Part shown: positions 8,183-16,593 of the stretch, in pieces
Numbering within the stretch: position 1 is the first letter of the stretch
Layout of the letters: each line of letters opens with the position of its first letter
NCBI RefSeq assembly: GCF_019236175.1
Contig: NZ_JAFAJM010000013.1
Span: 124,001 to 188,000 of the forward strand
Origin: Chryseobacterium sp.
GTDB lineage: Bacteria; Bacteroidota; Bacteroidia; Flavobacteriales; Weeksellaceae
Direction of reading: 5' to 3'
DNA length: 64,000 nt
The notes under the pieces: generated by a model
Told to the model about the DNA's origin: nothing
Databases searched by the model: none
The model's input: only the letters and a program-made list of their open reading frames with translations
Translations under genes and position numbers: made by a program

Positions 8183-8893
8183 ACAATAAAAATTTTACAG
8201 TCTTTAGATAAAAAGAAGTTCAGACAAAAATACAATTTGTTTTTGGTTGAAGGTAATAAAATCATTTGTGAACTTTCTAATTCTAATATTAAAGTTAAAG
8301 AAATATATTCAACCGATCCGCAAAAATTGGACCGTACGGATGTACCCGTTATCCATATCTCTGAAAATGAGTTAAAAAAAATTAGTTTTCTGAAAACCCC
8401 AAAAGATTCTGTTGCAGTATGCTATCTTGCTCCAGTGGAAATAGCGGAGGATAAGAATATTCAGCTTGTTTTGGATGGGATTCAGGATCCGGGAAATCTG
8501 GGAACAATTATTCGCTTGGCAGACTGGTTTGGAATAGAACAGATTATCTGTAGTGAAGATACGGTAGATTTCTATAATCCGAAAGTGATCCAGGCTACAA
8601 TGGGGTCATTTACCCGGGTCAATATAGTGTATACGGATCTTGTTGAATACCTTTCAAATACGGATAATATAAATATCGGTACCGATATGGATGGCGAGAA
8701 TATTTATACTTTTGAAAAGCCGGCAAAAATAAATCTGATTTTAGGAAATGAAGGAAATGGAATGAGGTCGGAAACAGAAAAACAACTTCAGAAAAGTATC
8801 AGTATCCCAAGATTCGGGAAATCTCAATCTACGGAGAGTCTGAATGTTTCTATGGCGGCAGGAATAATTTTGGGACAATTGTTTTCCAAATAG
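8168..8893 (+). CDS. TrmH/SpoU family RNA methyltransferase
   Basis: A 241-aa SPOUT-class enzyme that transfers methyl from S-adenosylmethionine to a ribose 2'-OH in rRNA or tRNA. Visible motifs: N-terminal L30e-like substrate-binding part with FLVEGNKII (about 24-32), motif 1 DGIQDPGNLGTIIR, motif 2 LILGNEGNGM, and motif 3 SIPRFGKSQSTESLNVSMAA forming the trefoil knot. I choose the ATG at 8168 rather than the in-frame TTG at 8150, since GAGGAG at 8152-8157 is then correctly placed and MLTAHTIKIL resembles family starts. It faces tamL with overlapping 5' ends. The target nucleotide is not predictable. Confidence 0.9.
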   Translation: MLTAHTIKILQSLDKKKFRQKYNLFLVEGNKIICELSNSNIKVKEIYSTDPQKLDRTDVPVIHISENELKKISFLKTPKDSVAVCYLAPVEIAEDKNIQLVLDGIQDPGNLGTIIRLADWFGIEQIICSEDTVDFYNPKVIQATMGSFTRVNIVYTDLVEYLSNTDNINIGTDMDGENIYTFEKPAKINLILGNEGNGMRSETEKQLQKSISIPRFGKSQSTESLNVSMAAGIILGQLFSK

Positions 8894-8902
8894 ATATCAG
8901 AC

Positions 8903-8952
8903 ATCAGATTTCAGAGCTATTGATCATCCGACTAATATATCTGAAATCTGAT
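8903..8952. repeat. Intergenic inverted repeat (ATCAGATTTCAGA arms)
   Basis: A 13-bp perfect inverted repeat, ATCAGATTTCAGA at 8903-8915 and its complement at 8940-8952, with a 24-nt loop and flanking GATATC words. It lies between two convergent genes. There is no T-tract, so it does not look like a simple terminator. Similar CTGATTTC words recur at 39990-40025 in another intergenic region, suggesting a dispersed repeat family. Confidence 0.55.
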
Positions 8953-8971
8953 ATCCGGTGTTATCTGACCT

Positions 8972-9469
8972 TTATATAAGCTGTTCCAGGCTGGACACAC
9001 TTTTGTTTTTCTGATATACCTCCATTTTTTTTCTGACATATTTTAAAGCAATAGGAGCGAGGTATACTAAAGCAGCTCCGATGAGTTTTTTCTTCCAGTT
9101 GGAACTCTTCATGTTCTTTTTAGCATAGTTTCCAACAAGTGCGGTAACTCCCAGTTTAATCAGACCATCTGTAATATTTCCTTTAAAGGCTGTATTAGCT
9201 AGTCCTACAGCTGTATTTTTACTGATAAGAAGGTCTTTTACTTCTGAAGTAAGCTGTCTGGCGATCACGTCTTTTCTCAGAACCACTTTTTCATCTCCGT
9301 CTTCATCTACTTTTTCCTGAAGATACTGATCGGATAGACCATTGGTAAAAGCGCTTAAACTTTCTTTGGTGTTTTTGAAGGTGAGAAGATTTTCAAGATC
9401 GCCTATTTCAGCCTGAAGCAGTTTTTTCTTTCTTCTTAATTCTTCTATGCTTTCGTATTTTCTGCCCAT
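8972..9469 (-). CDS. Conserved unknown protein with coiled coil and C-terminal hydrophobic segments
   Basis: A 165-aa protein I do not recognise by name. Residues 5-30 are charged and heptad-like (SIEELRRKKKLLQAEIGDLE), the middle is polar, and residues about 95-145 hold two amphipathic or weakly hydrophobic segments (LIKLGVTALVGNYA and LIGAALVYLAPIALKYV). It may associate with the membrane. It starts 3 bp after the stop of the holin-like gene on the same strand, so the two are almost certainly translated together, next to a YtxH gene. This suggests a role in envelope stress response, by context only. Confidence 0.7.
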   Translation of the reverse strand: MGRKYESIEELRRKKKLLQAEIGDLENLLTFKNTKESLSAFTNGLSDQYLQEKVDEDGDEKVVLRKDVIARQLTSEVKDLLISKNTAVGLANTAFKGNITDGLIKLGVTALVGNYAKKNMKSSNWKKKLIGAALVYLAPIALKYVRKKMEVYQKNKSVSSLEQLI

Positions 9470-9472
9470 AGC

Positions 9473-9781
9473 TTAATGATTTAAAAATTTAATAACCTGA
9501 TCTGCAACAGTATTGACAATTTTATTTTTGAAGGCAATGACAAAAGCCATTACCAGAGCATAAAATGCGGCAACAATTAAGAATCCGTAGGAATAATTAT
9601 CCAATGCTTTGCCAATGAGAAATGCAATTCCAAAATTAAAAAGGATAATAAAAAAAGCAAAAGCAACAAGCAGTACTACAAAGTATGTAATGAGCCCGGC
9701 AGAAAGAGAAGACTTTTCTGTAGCTTCAATTTTCAGAAGATCTATTCTCTTTGAGGCATATTCTTTAATAGTTTCTATCAT
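9473..9781 (-). CDS. Holin-like membrane protein (phage holin superfamily III / DUF1469 type)
   Basis: A 102-aa protein with an amphipathic N-terminal helix (IKEYASKRIDLLKIEATEK) and two strong membrane segments (about 29-56 and 64-87). This arrangement is typical of the putative holin-X/DUF1469 family found widely in bacterial chromosomes beside YtxH genes, where it is not a phage lysis gene but part of an envelope or stress module. No phage genes are nearby. A strong terminator separates it from the ytxH-like gene upstream, so it must have its own promoter. It forms an operon with the coiled-coil gene that follows. Confidence 0.72.
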   Translation of the reverse strand: MIETIKEYASKRIDLLKIEATEKSSLSAGLITYFVVLLVAFAFFIILFNFGIAFLIGKALDNYSYGFLIVAAFYALVMAFVIAFKNKIVNTVADQVIKFLNH

Positions 9782-9800
9782 TGTTTTTTTTTAAAGTTAC

Positions 9801-9832
9801 AAAAAAAGGAACTTTCGCACAAAAGTTCCTTT
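9801..9832 (-). terminator. Terminator of the ytxH-like gene
   Basis: On the minus strand an 11-bp perfect stem (AAAGGAACTTT and complement) with a 6-nt loop is followed by a run of T. It lies after the ytxH-like stop and before the holin-like gene. Confidence 0.8.
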
Positions 9833-9861
9833 CTGTAATTTACTTAAAAAAGATAAATTAC

Positions 9862-10212
9862 TTATTTTTTTAGATCGTTAAGTTCTGCTTCTACATCTTT
9901 TACAACATCTGCTGTTTTAGAAACAATCTGATCTTTATACTTATCATATCCGTCTTTCATAGTATGTGCTACGTTGTTAGCGGTTTCTTTGAAAGTAGAA
10001 GAAATATTACTGTATTGATCTTTTACTTTTTCAGAAACCTCTCCATATCTGTTTTTAGCCTGATCTTTTAAATCGTTTGCTTTAGTCTTTATCTTCTTTC
10101 TTGTTTCTTTTCCTTCTTCCGGCGCATAAAGCATTCCTAATATCACACCTGCTGCAGCACCTGCAAGAAGTCCCGCTAATATACCTGCTGTATTGTTTCC
10201 TTTTTTAGACAT
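9862..10212 (-). CDS. YtxH domain-containing protein
   Basis: A 116-aa protein with a glycine/alanine-rich N-terminal membrane segment (ILAGLLAGAAAGVILGMLYAPEEGKETR), which is the YtxH signature including the A-P-x-x-G-x-x-T/R motif, followed by a long charged helix (residues 40-115) likely to form a coiled coil. YtxH proteins are general-stress or cold-shock associated small membrane proteins of unknown mechanism. The gene is monocistronic: cmk ends upstream and a strong terminator follows. Its neighbourhood with a holin-like protein is common in Bacteroidota. Confidence 0.85.
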   Translation of the reverse strand: MSKKGNNTAGILAGLLAGAAAGVILGMLYAPEEGKETRKKIKTKANDLKDQAKNRYGEVSEKVKDQYSNISSTFKETANNVAHTMKDGYDKYKDQIVSKTADVVKDVEAELNDLKK

Positions 10213-10308
10213 TTTAAGTTTTTTAATAGTTAGTAATAGATTAGTTTTTTATAGTAATAAAACTTACAATTTGTATACCAAAGGAGGCTGTGAGCCTATT
10301 AAAAATTG

Positions 10309-10983
10309 TTAAATCTTTTGGATGTATGATAGAATAAGTTCTATCGTTTCTTCTTTGGTTAAATTAGAGTTATCAATAACGATAGCGTCGTCAGCCTGCT
10401 TTAATGGCGCTATTTCTCTCTCACTATCGATTTTGTCTCTTTCTATCAGATTTTGTCTTACCTGATCTTTATCGGCTTCAATTCCCATTCCTTTTAGCTC
10501 AAGGAATCTTCTTTTGGTTCTCTCGTCAATGCTGGCAGTCAGAAAGAATTTATAGTCAGCATTTGGCAGAACTACTGTCCCTATGTCACGTCCGTCCATC
10601 ATTACGCCTCCTTTTTCTGCCAGAGAGCGTTGTGATTGCAGCAAAAAGTCACGTATTTCTTTTTGCTTGGCTACAAGACTTACATTGTCTGAGACTTTTT
10701 GAGTACGGATTTCTTTAGAGATATCCGTATTGTTCAGGAAAAGAACAAGTGTTCCGTCATTATTTTTAAACTCAAGGTCAATCTGGTCTAAAGAAGAGAA
10801 TAGTTTATTCAGGTCAATCTGGCCGTTTTCATCTGTACAATATTGCAATGCATACCAGGTAACACCTCTGTAAAGAGCACCGGTATCCATATGAATAAGT
10901 CCTAATTTATCAGCAATGACTTTGGAGATAGAACTTTTTCCGGTAGACGAGTACCCATCGATCGCTATTACAGGTTTTTTCAT
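10309..10983 (-). CDS. cmk: Cytidylate kinase
   Basis: A 224-aa NMP kinase phosphorylating CMP/dCMP with ATP. The P-loop is GYSSTGKSSISK (residues 9-20), followed by the helix MDTGALYRGVTWYALQY that binds the nucleotide monophosphate. The core MDGRDIGTVVLPNADYKFFLTAS and lid RLIERDKIDSER-type region are in family order. Length is normal. The gene lies directly downstream of porQ on the same strand with 61 bp between, an arrangement seen in other Flavobacteriia. Confidence 0.95.
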   Translation of the reverse strand: MKKPVIAIDGYSSTGKSSISKVIADKLGLIHMDTGALYRGVTWYALQYCTDENGQIDLNKLFSSLDQIDLEFKNNDGTLVLFLNNTDISKEIRTQKVSDNVSLVAKQKEIRDFLLQSQRSLAEKGGVMMDGRDIGTVVLPNADYKFFLTASIDERTKRRFLELKGMGIEADKDQVRQNLIERDKIDSEREIAPLKQADDAIVIDNSNLTKEETIELILSYIQKI

Positions 10984-11044
10984 ACTGCAAATTTCAAGAT
11001 TTTTTCTTAAAAATCAAGAGAAGCCGGAAAATTTCTTATTTATT

Positions 11045-12037
11045 TTACTCTCCTCTGTGGCTGGAAAGGTCCACTGAAATCCCTATTTGATTGACGTTCG
11101 AGGAGTTATGGTATCTTACATGGGCATAATCAATACGGAATCTTGAAACTTTAACGCCAAATCCCGCCGAAAGGCCTGAAAAGTTTCTCTGATCTGTTAC
11201 AGCAAGTTCATTTCCTCTTCTTACATTATACCCTAATCTTATATTGAAGTTTTTTTCAGGGAATAATTCTGCACCTAAAGAGAAGTGATCAGCAATTTTT
11301 CTTCCTGCATTTACTTTTTGTCCGTCGAGATTGTATTCGGAAGAAATATTATATTGTTGTAAATCATGGGCTGTGACTGTAATGGAAAGCGGAAAGTTTT
11401 TTAATGTTTTTGTATATCCTAGATCTATTCTGAACGGGAGATTTTCCTTCACTCCATTAAATGACTGTAGCTGAAACCCAAAGTTTCTCAGTACAAGGGA
11501 AAGTACTTCTTTATTCTTTTTATTATGATAGGTAATTCCTGCTGTTCCTGATAGGGCAGAAGATGTATAGTTATCAATTTTTGAAGTAATGAAATTGATT
11601 CCTCCGCCAATAGTCCAGTCCTCTTCAAACTGGTAGGCATAACCTCCTCCGACAGCAACGTCTGAAGCCTTGAATTCTCCATTTTCAAAGCCGGCTTCAT
11701 CTGTTCTCGGAATACTTCCGTAACTCATATATCTTGCATTGATGGTTACCATATGGCCATTATCCAAATCTTTGGCATATGCTATGGTACCATATTTTGA
11801 ATCGGCAAGATATGCAGTAACATTCACAGAAAGCTGCTTATCAGAATCTTTGTTTAACAGGGCCGGGTTTGCAATAGCAAAGGAAACATCATGATCTCTG
11901 ATGGAAATTGCATCGCCGCCAAGGGCAGCTTGTCTTGCGGATACAGGTATATTTAAAAACGGATAAACATTTGTTCCTGTTTGCGCATAAGAAACAATTC
12001 CTGATAGAAATAATGAAAAAATGATAATTTTCTTCAA
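11045..12037 (-). CDS. porQ: Type IX secretion system protein PorQ
   Basis: A 330-aa outer-membrane barrel of the PorV/PorQ (FadL-like) group. The signal peptide is MKKIIIFSLFLSGIVSYAQ; the next part, YPFLNIPVSARQAALGGDAISI, carries the family motif in which the first strand is followed by A-R-x-A-A-L-G-G. PorQ is an accessory component of the Bacteroidota type IX secretion machinery. The start must be TTG at 12037, because no ATG exists before the signal peptide. A minus-strand box TATTTTTG at 12063-12056 gives a short leader. Divergent from pyrH, followed by cmk. Confidence 0.9.
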   Translation of the reverse strand: MKKIIIFSLFLSGIVSYAQTGTNVYPFLNIPVSARQAALGGDAISIRDHDVSFAIANPALLNKDSDKQLSVNVTAYLADSKYGTIAYAKDLDNGHMVTINARYMSYGSIPRTDEAGFENGEFKASDVAVGGGYAYQFEEDWTIGGGINFITSKIDNYTSSALSGTAGITYHNKKNKEVLSLVLRNFGFQLQSFNGVKENLPFRIDLGYTKTLKNFPLSITVTAHDLQQYNISSEYNLDGQKVNAGRKIADHFSLGAELFPEKNFNIRLGYNVRRGNELAVTDQRNFSGLSAGFGVKVSRFRIDYAHVRYHNSSNVNQIGISVDLSSHRGE

Positions 12038-12055
12038 TTCAATTTATAATTAATG

Positions 12056-12063
12056 CAAAAATA
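12056..12063 (-). promoter_or_regulatory. -7 box of porQ
   Basis: TATTTTTG on the minus strand matches TAnnTTTG and lies 18 bp before the TTG start of porQ. No good -33 box is seen. Confidence 0.45.
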
Positions 12064-12142
12064 ATCCTTTTTCGTACTTTTCAAAATATTTCTGATATTA
12101 TTTCTAATTAAATATTTTTCTTTTACCAATATTTTTAATGAT

Positions 12143-12150
12143 TATATTTG
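12143..12150 (+). promoter_or_regulatory. -7 box of pyrH
   Basis: TATATTTG matches TAnnTTTG, giving a leader of about 50 nt to pyrH. The leader contains a small stem GGAG/CTCC around 12164-12178. Confidence 0.45.
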
Positions 12151-12204
12151 CAAAATCAAAATTTGGAGAAATCGACTCCGGTAAATCGTTATTAAAAATA
12201 AAAG

Positions 12205-12912
12205 ATGAAATATAAAAGAATCCTTCTGAAACTGAGTGGTGAGGCCTTAATGGGAAACAGACAATACGGTATTGATAATGAAAGACTGCAGGAATATGCC
12301 GGGGAAATCAAAAAGGTAGTAGACAAAGGTTGTGAAGTTGCGATTGTAATTGGGGGAGGAAATATTTTCCGTGGTGTTGCAGGTGCTGCAAAAGGAATGG
12401 ACAGAGTACAGGGTGACTATATGGGAATGCTGGCTACAGTAATCAATGGTATGGCATTGCAGGGTGCGTTGGAAGATGCAGGAATAAAAACAAGACTTCA
12501 GTCTGCTATCGAAATGGATAAAGTAGCTGAACCTTTCATCAAAAGAAGAGCAGTAAGACACCTTGAAAAAGGAAGAGTGGTGATTTTCGGAGCAGGAACA
12601 GGAAACCCTTACTTTACGACGGATACTGCAGCTACTTTAAGAGCTATCGAAATCGGAGCTGATGTGATCCTGAAAGGAACAAGAGTAGACGGAATTTATG
12701 ACAGTGACCCTGAAAAGAATGCAGATGCCGTAAAATATAATTCATTATCTTTCGACGAAGTATTTGAGAAAAACCTTAAAGTAATGGATATGACTGCATT
12801 TACTTTAAGTCACGAAAATAAATTACCTATTATAGTATTCGATATGAATAAGGATGGGAATTTAGAAAAAATCGTAGAAGGAGAAAATGTTGGTACTTTA
12901 GTTGATTTGTAA
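12205..12912 (+). CDS. pyrH: Uridylate (UMP) kinase
   Basis: A 235-aa amino-acid-kinase-fold enzyme phosphorylating UMP to UDP. Motifs: [14 protein letters not shown] at the N-terminus, [10 protein letters not shown] (about 47-56), the [25 protein letters not shown] stretch (about 138-160) and YDSDP. Length equals the bacterial norm. It is followed about 110 bp later by frr, the very common pyrH-frr pair, which ends in a strong terminator. Confidence 0.96.
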   Translation: MKYKRILLKLSGEALMGNRQYGIDNERLQEYAGEIKKVVDKGCEVAIVIGGGNIFRGVAGAAKGMDRVQGDYMGMLATVINGMALQGALEDAGIKTRLQSAIEMDKVAEPFIKRRAVRHLEKGRVVIFGAGTGNPYFTTDTAATLRAIEIGADVILKGTRVDGIYDSDPEKNADAVKYNSLSFDEVFEKNLKVMDMTAFTLSHENKLPIIVFDMNKDGNLEKIVEGENVGTLVDL

Positions 12913-13021
12913 TCAGGCGATGGATAGCAGACGGTAGGAGTTATACTGTTTGTTAGTCTATTTTGCTGTTTATCAGTCGTTATTTATCATAATGTGTAAT
13001 TTATCAAACTATCATATAATA

Positions 13022-13576
13022 ATGGAAGAATTAGATCTTATATTAGAATCTGTAAAGCAGGACATGGACGCGGCTGTAAAGCATTTGGATCATGCATTTC
13101 AAAGAATTAGAGCAGGACGTGCTTCTACAACAATGGTGCAGGATGTAATGGTGGAATATTATGGAGCTCCGACTCCTATCAACCAGGTTGCCAATGTTTC
13201 GGTTCCGGATGCAATGACGATTTCTATTCAACCTTGGGACAGAACTGCAATCAATGCGATTGAAAAAGCAATCATCAATTCGAATTTAGGGTTTGCACCT
13301 TCTAACAACGGAGAAAATATCATTCTTAATGTACCGCCTCTAACAGAGGAGAGAAGAAAAGAACTGGCAAAACAAGCTAAAGTTGAAGCTGAACAGACTA
13401 AAGTAACCATAAGAAACGCAAGACAGGACGGTTTGAAAGAACTTAAAAAATTAGATGGTGTTTCTGAGGATGTCGTAAAAGGAGTTGAAGAAGAAATTCA
13501 GACCTATACAGACAAGTATGTTAAACTTTGTGATGAGCATCTTAAAACAAAAGAAGCTGAAATTATGAAAGTGTAA
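13022..13576 (+). CDS. frr: Ribosome recycling factor
   Basis: A 184-aa protein that, with EF-G, splits post-termination ribosomes. It shows the family landmarks RIRAGRAS (about residues 29-36), YYGAPTPINQVANVSVPDA and PPLTEERRKEL. The reading frame stays open upstream to 12950, but the ATG at 13022 gives the standard N-terminus MEELDLILESVKQDM and the standard length. Terminator at 13594-13629. Confidence 0.96.
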   Translation: MEELDLILESVKQDMDAAVKHLDHAFQRIRAGRASTTMVQDVMVEYYGAPTPINQVANVSVPDAMTISIQPWDRTAINAIEKAIINSNLGFAPSNNGENIILNVPPLTEERRKELAKQAKVEAEQTKVTIRNARQDGLKELKKLDGVSEDVVKGVEEEIQTYTDKYVKLCDEHLKTKEAEIMKV

Positions 13577-13593
13577 TTTTCAGTTTTAAAAAT

Positions 13594-13629
13594 AAAAAAG
13601 AGATTTCCAACAGAAATCTCTTTTTTTTT
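13594..13629 (+). terminator. Terminator after frr
   Basis: Perfect stem AGAGATTTC/GAAATCTCT with a 5-nt loop and nine or more T residues. Confidence 0.9.
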
Positions 13630-13827
13630 GCTTCATATGGCAGATTATCAGTGGATTACTTTTTTTGGAAGCCTGTACTATTGGGGGAAATAATACGGAG
13701 TGAGTGACTTATTTGAAATTTTTACTATAATCATTGAATTGACTATAATATATCGATATATATTAGCGTTACTCCATTATATTTATAAAACTATTCCTAG
13801 AAAACAGGAAATAAAAAGAACATTAAG

Positions 13828-14889
13828 ATGATGACCAAAATTATCGGTGTAGGAAATTATATTCCTTCTGAGACCATAACCAATTTATTTTTCGATGAGC
13901 ACATTTTCCTTAATGAAGAAGGGATACTGCTAAAAGATAATAACGCCTCTATTTCTGAAAAACTGAAAAAGATCACAGGAATCGAAGAAAGAAGATATGC
14001 TGACAGTTCTCAGGTGACTTCAGATCTGGGATTCATTGCCGCTCAGGCAGCAATAGAAAATGCAGAAATAGATCCTGAAACTTTAGATTACATCATCTTT
14101 GCCCATAATTTTGGTGATGTCCGTTTTGGAACAGTGCAGTCTGATATGGTGCCCAGTCTTGCAGCAAGAGTGAAACATTTGTTAGGGATCAGGAATAATT
14201 TCTGCGTAGCTTATGATATTTTGTTTGGATGCCCGGGATGGATTGAGGCTGTCATACAGGCCAATGCCTTTATTAAATCAGGTATCGCGAAACGTTGTCT
14301 GGTGATAGGAGCCGAGACTCTGTCCCGTGTGGTAGACATTCATGACAGAGACAGTATGATTTATGCTGATGGGGCAGGAGCTGCTGTTTTAGAAATAAAT
14401 ACAGACGATGATTCCGGTATAAAATCTCATTTATCTGCATCTTATACCCTTACAGAAAAGGATTATTTATATTTTGGAAAATCCTATAATAATGAGAAAT
14501 GTCCTAATACAAGGTATATTAAAATGGATGGCAGAAAAATCTATGAGTTTGCCCTTTCCCATGTACCTGAAGCTATGAAAAAATGTTTTGATGACAGTGG
14601 GTATTCTATTGAACAATTAAATAAAATCATTATTCATCAGGCAAATGAAAAAATGGACGAAGCCATTGTCAACAGATTTTACCAGCTATATCAGACGCCG
14701 ATGCCAAAGGAGATTATGCCTATGGTGATTCACAAACTGGGAAACAGCAGTGTGGCAACAATTCCATCTTTACTGGCGATGATTTTAAATGGCGAATTAG
14801 GAGACCATGAGATCCAAAAAAATGATATCGTGTTATTTGCTTCCGTGGGAGCCGGTATGAATATCAATGCATTTGTGTACCAGTTTTAA
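13828..14889 (+). CDS. 3-oxoacyl-ACP synthase III-like (FabH family) enzyme
   Basis: A 353-aa thiolase-fold enzyme of the ketoacyl-ACP synthase III group. The Cys-His-Asn catalytic set is visible: Cys135 in FGCPGW, His270 in IIHQANEKMD, and Asn306 in HKLGNSSVATIP. The nucleophile context differs from housekeeping FabH (usually A-C-S/A-G), and the gene is flanked by terminators on both sides, with no other fatty-acid genes nearby. It probably starts or condenses a specialised acyl chain; an alternative is a second primer synthase for branched fatty acids. A 14-bp palindrome ATATATCGATATAT at 13748-13761 lies in its promoter region. Confidence 0.85.
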   Translation: MMTKIIGVGNYIPSETITNLFFDEHIFLNEEGILLKDNNASISEKLKKITGIEERRYADSSQVTSDLGFIAAQAAIENAEIDPETLDYIIFAHNFGDVRFGTVQSDMVPSLAARVKHLLGIRNNFCVAYDILFGCPGWIEAVIQANAFIKSGIAKRCLVIGAETLSRVVDIHDRDSMIYADGAGAAVLEINTDDDSGIKSHLSASYTLTEKDYLYFGKSYNNEKCPNTRYIKMDGRKIYEFALSHVPEAMKKCFDDSGYSIEQLNKIIIHQANEKMDEAIVNRFYQLYQTPMPKEIMPMVIHKLGNSSVATIPSLLAMILNGELGDHEIQKNDIVLFASVGAGMNINAFVYQF

Positions 14890-14914
14890 AAAGATATACC
14901 TGGTTTCTTAAAAT

Positions 14915-14945
14915 AAAAAGAGGCTTCCTTAGGGAAACCTCTTTT
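14915..14945. terminator. Bidirectional terminator
   Basis: Stem AAAAGAGG/CCTCTTTT continued by TTCC/GGAA with one internal mismatch; A-rich on the left and T-rich on the right, serving the convergent ketoacyl synthase-like and lipoprotein genes. Confidence 0.75.
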
Positions 14946-14950
14946 ATATT

Positions 14951-15592
14951 TTACAGACATTTTTTTACAGCTCCAGTCTGGTTTTTATTATTGATTAGAG
15001 ACTGATAGGTTTTCATTAATGCTGTCGTATTGCATATAACTTCTTTTCCCGGTATCCCATCCGGAGAAGGAGGTGTGGGGGTATTTGATCGTATGCTGTA
15101 TTTTTTTTCAAGGCATTTAATGGGCTGCCCGTTTTGCAGATAAACCCTTCTTTCGGTAATATCGTCTCGGGTAATAGGCTTCTCAGGAGTTCCTCCGTCG
15201 AAACTCCATTCTGTGTCTTCCTTAAAAATAAAAAAGACTTTACCGTTTTTTATAAAATATCTTTCAGAGCCGGAAAAATGATCGTGTTCGGCATAAGAAT
15301 GTTCAATTACCCTGATTTCACTTTGATCTGAGTAGTATTTTATTTCTCCTGAGATTTCATTGTCACAATCGTAGGTAAATGTTGAAGATTTAAATTTGTT
15401 AGCTTCCAGCTGACTGTGAAGAATAGCGTATTCTTTTTTGATTTCCTCAATGGCATTTGGAACGGCTTCGGAATTCTTCCGGACTATTGAGCTGTCAGCA
15501 GAAACCTGTGATGATTGTAAACCTGTCTTATTCTGATCATTTTTACAGGCAATAAAGCAGACCAGAACAAAAGTGAGACATTTTATTTTCAT
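14951..15592 (-). CDS. Putative lipoprotein of unknown function
   Basis: A 213-aa protein beginning MKIKCLTFVLVCFIAC with the lipobox cysteine at 16, then a polar linker. The rest (from about residue 45) looks like a globular domain rich in Ser, Tyr and Glu with the segment KYYSDQSEIRVIEHSYAEHD and a W-containing SFDGGTPEKP. I do not recognise a family. It is followed on the same strand by no other gene before the terminator, and the secreted protein gene at 15654-16445 lies 61 bp upstream, so the two may form an operon. Confidence 0.7.
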   Translation of the reverse strand: MKIKCLTFVLVCFIACKNDQNKTGLQSSQVSADSSIVRKNSEAVPNAIEEIKKEYAILHSQLEANKFKSSTFTYDCDNEISGEIKYYSDQSEIRVIEHSYAEHDHFSGSERYFIKNGKVFFIFKEDTEWSFDGGTPEKPITRDDITERRVYLQNGQPIKCLEKKYSIRSNTPTPPSPDGIPGKEVICNTTALMKTYQSLINNKNQTGAVKKCL

Positions 15593-15653
15593 AGAGTAGT
15601 TTGGTTTAATGAGATCATTGAAGAGGAGACTTCCATGAAGGTTTCTTCAGATT

Positions 15654-16445
15654 TTATTTGCAGTTTTCGTTATAGTCTATAATTACTTCCTCCACAATCT
15701 CCGGAACATTGGACATCACATCATCAATCTGATTTTTGATGAATTTTCTCAAACCTGATCTTTTCTTTTCATCATTTTTCAACGATGCATATGAACCGCT
15801 GGTTAATTTCCCTTTTGCATAAGGACAGTCGGCAATAATTATTTTCGCTTTGGCTAAGGTTAACTCTTCTAATTTGCTCCCTCTTTTGGTATACAGGTAA
15901 GAGGGATTGTTTCTCATTCTTTCCGTTTCTTTTTCCGCTACGGCAATCTGACCTCCGGCAGAAAAAGTGGTAGGATAGCCATAGAGTCTGTAAACCTTGA
16001 TTTTTCCGTTTGTCACAACTTCCGCAAACTGATTACTCTTGGTAAGATTGTTAAATGCTTTAATATTACCGCTCAGTCCGCCGGTGGCTGTGTTGAATCC
16101 TTCTTTGGTGTTGGTATATTTAATCACTTCGAAATGCCTCTCATTATCACTGTCGTCAATGGCTATATATTCTTTGATATCATCCGGATCCAGGGTTTTG
16201 AATTTTTGTTTCTTTTTAGACTTGTCAATGTCAGTGACAGCGACAAATTTTACTTTCTTCTGATTACTCCAGGGATTTATGGCATCTCCGTTCAGTCTTA
16301 CGATACCTTCAGTTTTTTTTCCGTTTTTATCAACAATAAAACCGTATTTTTCATTGGGTTTTAATTCGTAATCGGTATTGTCTTCCTGAGCGTAAGCATT
16401 AAAAGAAATGAGTGTGAATACACTCAATAAGAATACTTTCTTCAT
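15654..16445 (-). CDS. Exported protein of unknown function
   Basis: A 263-aa protein with signal peptide MKKVFLLSVFTLISFNAYAQ followed by a mature region starting EDNTDYELKPNEKYGFI. A short GKKTEGIVRLNG stretch resembles small beta-structured surface-protein segments, and the middle (VAVTDIDKSKKKQKFKTLDPDDIKEY) is lysine-rich; the C-terminus is charged. Such proteins are frequent in Chryseobacterium but no function is known to me. It precedes the lipoprotein gene on the same strand. Confidence 0.7.
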   Translation of the reverse strand: MKKVFLLSVFTLISFNAYAQEDNTDYELKPNEKYGFIVDKNGKKTEGIVRLNGDAINPWSNQKKVKFVAVTDIDKSKKKQKFKTLDPDDIKEYIAIDDSDNERHFEVIKYTNTKEGFNTATGGLSGNIKAFNNLTKSNQFAEVVTNGKIKVYRLYGYPTTFSAGGQIAVAEKETERMRNNPSYLYTKRGSKLEELTLAKAKIIIADCPYAKGKLTSGSYASLKNDEKKRSGLRKFIKNQIDDVMSNVPEIVEEVIIDYNENCK

Positions 16446-16526
16446 GTAATTATAGTTTTATTTTTTGTAAATATAATCTTTTATACTTTGCAGTGAAATA
16501 AAACAGACTCTCACAAATGTCAACAA

Positions 16527-16554
16527 TAAAAAAAGACCCGGATTTTCCGGGCCT
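16527..16554 (-). terminator. Terminator after the LptF/G-type gene
   Basis: Minus-strand stem CCCGGA/TCCGGG, with outer G:C pairs, followed by seven T residues. Confidence 0.8.
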
Positions 16555-16593
16555 TAAATTGTATTCTTAAAAGTTTTACACTTGCAATTAAAA

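Noticed and set aside
9473-9781. Prophage lysis module suggested by the holin-like protein
   Set aside because: No other phage genes; this family is common on bacterial chromosomes.
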